NCBI GenBank assembly: GCA_024695545.1
Contig: JAILHZ010000002.1
Span: 1-64,000, forward strand
From: Clostridiales bacterium
Lineage (GTDB): Bacteria; Bacillota_A; Clostridia; Saccharofermentanales; Saccharofermentanaceae
Direction of reading: 5' to 3'
DNA: 64,000 nucleotides
Numbering within the stretch: the first letter of the stretch is position 1; each line of letters starts with the position of its first letter. The notes under the pieces were generated by a model. The model saw nothing but the letters and a program-made list of their open reading frames with translations. It did not search any database and was not told the DNA's origin. Both the position numbers and the translations under genes were made by a program. This document shows, piece by piece, positions 61,371 to 64,000 of this stretch.

Positions 61371-63164
61371 TCACACACTCTTATGAAGTTTTTTCATCGG
61401 AATACGGATAAGTACGCACATTCCGACTCCGACTTCACTATCTATCGAAAAAGTTACATTATTATTCGTATGCAGTTTCAGGCGCAGACAGGCATTCAGG
61501 ATACCTACATGCTTCTTACCCTTGATCTGATCGATGCTGACATTCTCAATACTTTCAAGAAGGCTGCTGATCTCCTCTTCCGACATTCCGCCACCGGTAT
61601 CCTCGATCTCCATGCAAAGATCCCCGTTCTTTTGATATACACGAACAAAGATCCAGCCCGCGGAAGACTTTGATTCAATTCCGTGTACGCATGCATTTTC
61701 AACAAAAGTAACCAGCGTCAGTTTGGGGATAAGATAGTTCTCACAATTCTCATCCACATCGACATCAAATGACAGACGGTCACCAAAACGGTAACTCTGA
61801 AGATAAAGATAGGCTTCGATCGATTCAGTTTCTTTCTTGACCGTAACCAGGTCATTCCCCCATTCCACATTCTGTCGGGTCATAACCGCAAGTTTTTCTA
61901 CCATTTCCGCAGTTTCATCCTCGCCCTTCAGAATACTGTGCATACGGATACTCTCGAGTGAATTAAACAGAAAATGCGGGTTGATCTGACTTTGTAACGC
62001 AAGAAGTTCTGCGTTTTTACGGGACAGATCGTTTTCACGTTCTTTCAGCTTATCTTTATAAAGTGAATTAATAAGGTCATTATTGATCGATACGATATTG
62101 TTGTAGTTATGCATCAGTGCGGAGATCTCATCATTTCCCTCTACAGAACTGATCGGCTGGAACTTATCGATCTGGCTTCCGTTAAAAGCGTCTCCCAACT
62201 TTACAATTCGCGTTGCCAGAGACTTCTCGATCAGTTTCATGATAAGGATAGGAAGAATAAGCGTTACGATTACAAGAAACAGGATGATCCATCGATTTGC
62301 CATGATAACGGAGTTGATCAGGAGCTCATTGCTGAAAACATATACATCCAGTTTTGTTCCAAATGCGTTATATGCCCTGTGCGACATGATCTTATAGTCT
62401 TTTTTCACCGAGTCTATATTGATGGTACGGACAGCAATACCATACTTGGTGAATGCCACGTAATCCTCATTGCAGACAAACATGGTATATTCCGAAGAAC
62501 TCTTAAGGAGCTGGTTTCGGATCTCTTCACTGTTCATATCGATACGGATGATCTTCTCATGCGGCGAATCATATGACTGAATATTCTTGATAAACATGAA
62601 TTTCTTACGGCTTTCACCAAGTTCGGCCGTATCATCGTAATAAACTAAAAGACATTCATCGAGGCCGGTCGCCCGGAATCGTTTGTACCATTCTTTATTT
62701 TCAATTTTGGATAACTGCTTGAAATTCAAGCTTTCAAAAATAGTAGGATTATCCACATAGATCATAAGCTGGTCATTTCTTGTAGTAACCAGATTTACCA
62801 GAGACTGAAAAAAGGACTTGTTAACAAAAGAATAGTACTGTTCAAAATAATCGCTGAGATCCTCGTATTCTCCATCCAGAAAATCGTTCAGCTGCCTATT
62901 TCCCGCGATCGCGCGAGCAATACGGGTATTATAGACCAGCGTTGTATCAATCGTGGAAATATACTTAGCCGCAACATTATCCAGATCATGAACACGGCTA
63001 TTATATTCCTTAGTATAAATGGAATTGAAAATAAGGACATCTGTTATGACCAGCGGAATAATTACACAAAAGACATACATAATAAGGAACTTATTATGCA
63101 GCTTTATGTTATTGAGAAATTTAATCAACGACTTCCGGATCAAGACTCTTCTACTCTTTCCCAT
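61371..63164 (-). CDS. YesM-type sensor histidine kinase
   Basis: The 597-residue kinase has membrane segments at about 27-48 and 290-312 with a 240-residue extracellular sensor between them, a HAMP region, and a HisKA_5-type phosphorylation site H397 in SQINPHFLFNSLESIRMHS. The C-terminal ATPase carries DTGGGMSEEE and GVGM. It pairs with the YesN-type regulator downstream. The start codon has only a weak ribosome site, but the downstream Met residues fall within the first membrane region. Confidence 0.92.
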   Translation of the reverse strand: MGKSRRVLIRKSLIKFLNNIKLHNKFLIMYVFCVIIPLVITDVLIFNSIYTKEYNSRVHDLDNVAAKYISTIDTTLVYNTRIARAIAGNRQLNDFLDGEYEDLSDYFEQYYSFVNKSFFQSLVNLVTTRNDQLMIYVDNPTIFESLNFKQLSKIENKEWYKRFRATGLDECLLVYYDDTAELGESRKKFMFIKNIQSYDSPHEKIIRIDMNSEEIRNQLLKSSSEYTMFVCNEDYVAFTKYGIAVRTINIDSVKKDYKIMSHRAYNAFGTKLDVYVFSNELLINSVIMANRWIILFLVIVTLILPILIMKLIEKSLATRIVKLGDAFNGSQIDKFQPISSVEGNDEISALMHNYNNIVSINNDLINSLYKDKLKERENDLSRKNAELLALQSQINPHFLFNSLESIRMHSILKGEDETAEMVEKLAVMTRQNVEWGNDLVTVKKETESIEAYLYLQSYRFGDRLSFDVDVDENCENYLIPKLTLVTFVENACVHGIESKSSAGWIFVRVYQKNGDLCMEIEDTGGGMSEEEISSLLESIENVSIDQIKGKKHVGILNACLRLKLHTNNNVTFSIDSEVGVGMCVLIRIPMKKLHKSV

Positions 63165-63175
63165 TTAATACCTAT

Positions 63176-63184
63176 ATTATAACA
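63176..63184 (-). promoter_or_regulatory. extended -10 promoter of the sensor-regulator operon
   Basis: On the minus strand TGTTATAAT (63184-63176) is an extended -10 with no clear -35. It lies directly downstream of the preceding terminator and only 11 bases before the kinase ATG, implying a very short leader. Confidence 0.5.
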
Positions 63185-63191
63185 GAAAAGA

Positions 63192-63224
63192 ACTGCCCCC
63201 GCACCTTAGTGGAGCGGAGGCAGT
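63192..63224 (-). terminator. terminator of the isomerase-like gene
   Basis: ACTGCCCCCGC (63192-63202) pairs with GCGGAGGCAGT (63214-63224) with one mismatch/G-U pair, followed by TCTTTTCTG on the minus strand. Confidence 0.8.
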
Positions 63225-63261
63225 GTTGGTTCTATTCTAAGCAGAGACGTTACTGAATGAA

Positions 63262-64000
63262 TCAGTTGAACGGATTCTCAGTCGGATAGAGAACGCCGGC
63301 CGGCTTGTTGTAGCCGATCCTGCACGGGCAGATGCCGAGGAGTTTAAATGTCTCGAACATCAGCTTGCCGTAGTGACCGAATGCAACTGCACCGTGGTGC
63401 GGGAATCTGCCCTGGATGAGAACGTGACGATAGAATCTAGCCATTTCCGGAATAGCGAAGATAGCGATACCACCGAAGGAACGTGTCTTAACATCGAGGA
63501 TCTCACCTTCAGCGATGTAGGAAACGAGTTCTCCGTCGCTGTTGCACTGCAGACGATAGAATGTGATCGGAGAAGCAGCGATGTCACCCTCAAGAGTACC
63601 ACGTGTGAAATCCGGATCAGAACCAGCCGGCTCAAGGAGTCTGTGCTGGATAAGCTGATACTTGATCGCACGGTCGGAACACATTTTGCAGGAAGGTGTG
63701 TTACCGCAATGGAAGCCCATGAATGTATCTGTGAGCTTGTAGTTCTTGAAGCCAGCTCTATCCTCATCATAGATGTACTGCGGTACAGAGTTGTTGATAT
63801 CAAGAAGAGTAATGGCATCATTGCTGATGCAGATACCGATGTACTCGGAAAGTGCGCCGTAGATATCTACTTCGCAGGATACCGGAATACCACGGGAAGC
63901 CAGACGGCTGTTAACGTAGCAAGGCTCGAAACCGAACTGGGACGGGAATGCCGGCCAGCACTTATCAGCAAATGCAACATACTTTCTGGAACCCTTGTGA
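63262..64000 (-). CDS. sugar isomerase, L-fucose/L-arabinose isomerase family, 5' end outside the window
   Basis: The last 245 residues or so are present and the frame stays open to the window edge. The stretch RKYVAFADKCWPAFPSQFG, then CEVDIYGALSEYIG and DTFMGFHCGNTPSCK, and later FGGIAIFAIPEMARFYRHVLIQG and HHGAVAFGHYGK match the C-terminal half of the FucI/AraA-type isomerase group, with the metal-binding Glu in CEVDIYGAL. It probably converts an aldose to a ketose in the sugar pathway served by the adjacent transporter. The exact substrate is not known. Confidence 0.83.
   Translation of the reverse strand, partial: HKGSRKYVAFADKCWPAFPSQFGFEPCYVNSRLASRGIPVSCEVDIYGALSEYIGICISNDAITLLDINNSVPQYIYDEDRAGFKNYKLTDTFMGFHCGNTPSCKMCSDRAIKYQLIQHRLLEPAGSDPDFTRGTLEGDIAASPITFYRLQCNSDGELVSYIAEGEILDVKTRSFGGIAIFAIPEMARFYRHVLIQGRFPHHGAVAFGHYGKLMFETFKLLGICPCRIGYNKPAGVLYPTENPFN

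Noticed and set aside
63262..63821. Two overlapping frames at the right end suggesting a frameshifted isomerase
   Set aside because: Translating the 63262 frame to the window edge gives continuous family-like sequence; the other frame is a shadow.

Overview
The window is a dense stretch of a low-to-moderate GC bacterial chromosome, most likely from an anaerobic member of the Clostridia (Bacillota). Pointers to this are a T-box leader with a leucine specifier, a Gram-positive type LexA box, PyrR attenuation of an operon with PyrD type 1B plus PyrK, YesMN-type two-component regulators next to Lpl-type sugar permeases, a clostridial-type Hfq, and mostly AGGAGG-like ribosome sites. The species cannot be named from the sequence alone. 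No insertion sequence, prophage, CRISPR array or rRNA operon is visible. Almost everything after 12.7 kb is on the minus strand. No gene-free gap exceeds about 300 bases except the T-box leader at the left end.

Layout. (1) 1-2120: T-box leader and a stand-alone type 2 leuA. (2) 2.2-3.6 kb: lexA and a divergent unknown membrane protein sharing one SOS box. (3) 3.6-11.1 kb: miaB-mutS-mutL-miaA-hfq, which joins tRNA A37 modification, mismatch repair and the RNA chaperone; hfq has a strong hairpin over its start codon. (4) 11.2-17.2 kb: a D,D-carboxypeptidase-like protein without its catalytic Ser and Lys, the TldD/PmbA peptidase pair, and an acyl-CoA synthetase-like enzyme with a palindrome over its promoter. 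(5) 17.3-24.4 kb: the pyrimidine operon pyrR-B-C-F-K-D-'E' plus a YgjP-like metallopeptidase gene; the OPRT candidate is non-canonical. (6) 24.4-29.7 kb: a MoxR-DUF58-small membrane protein-VWA-VWA-TPR operon. (7) 29.9-48.8 kb: a 19-gene surface polysaccharide operon. It contains an initiating sugar transferase, glycosyltransferases, LicD and an IspD/TarI-like cytidylyltransferase, Wzy and Wzx, and a nearly complete set for a CMP-activated nonulosonic acid. That set is dehydratase, aminotransferase, CBS-nucleotidyltransferase, NeuD-, NeuB-, NeuC- and NeuA-like proteins, as in the legionaminic acid pathway. (8) 48.8-52.8 kb: three tRNA genes, galE, asd and a Xer-like recombinase. (9) 52.8-64 kb: a carbohydrate uptake locus (partial fucose-isomerase-like gene, YesM/YesN sensor-regulator, solute-binding lipoprotein, two permeases, DUF624 protein, unknown membrane protein, sialate O-acetylesterase-like enzyme).

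How the parts work together. The polysaccharide operon appears to make and export a Wzx/Wzy-type polymer carrying an acidic nine-carbon sugar, added by a sialyltransferase-like enzyme that has the DDG and HP motifs, and probably a phosphoalditol added by LicD. galE and the pyrimidine operon would supply nucleotide sugars and nucleotides. The uptake locus has a sensor, regulator, binding protein and permeases but no ATPase, so a shared MsmX-type ATPase elsewhere is expected.

The most unusual items are the carboxypeptidase without Ser/Lys, the hfq start-codon hairpin, the unknown membrane protein sharing the LexA box, a second sugar oxidoreductase paralogue lacking the usual catalytic residues, and an OPRT candidate with a degenerate PRPP motif. 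All functional statements rest on motif reading and gene context; no database search was run.
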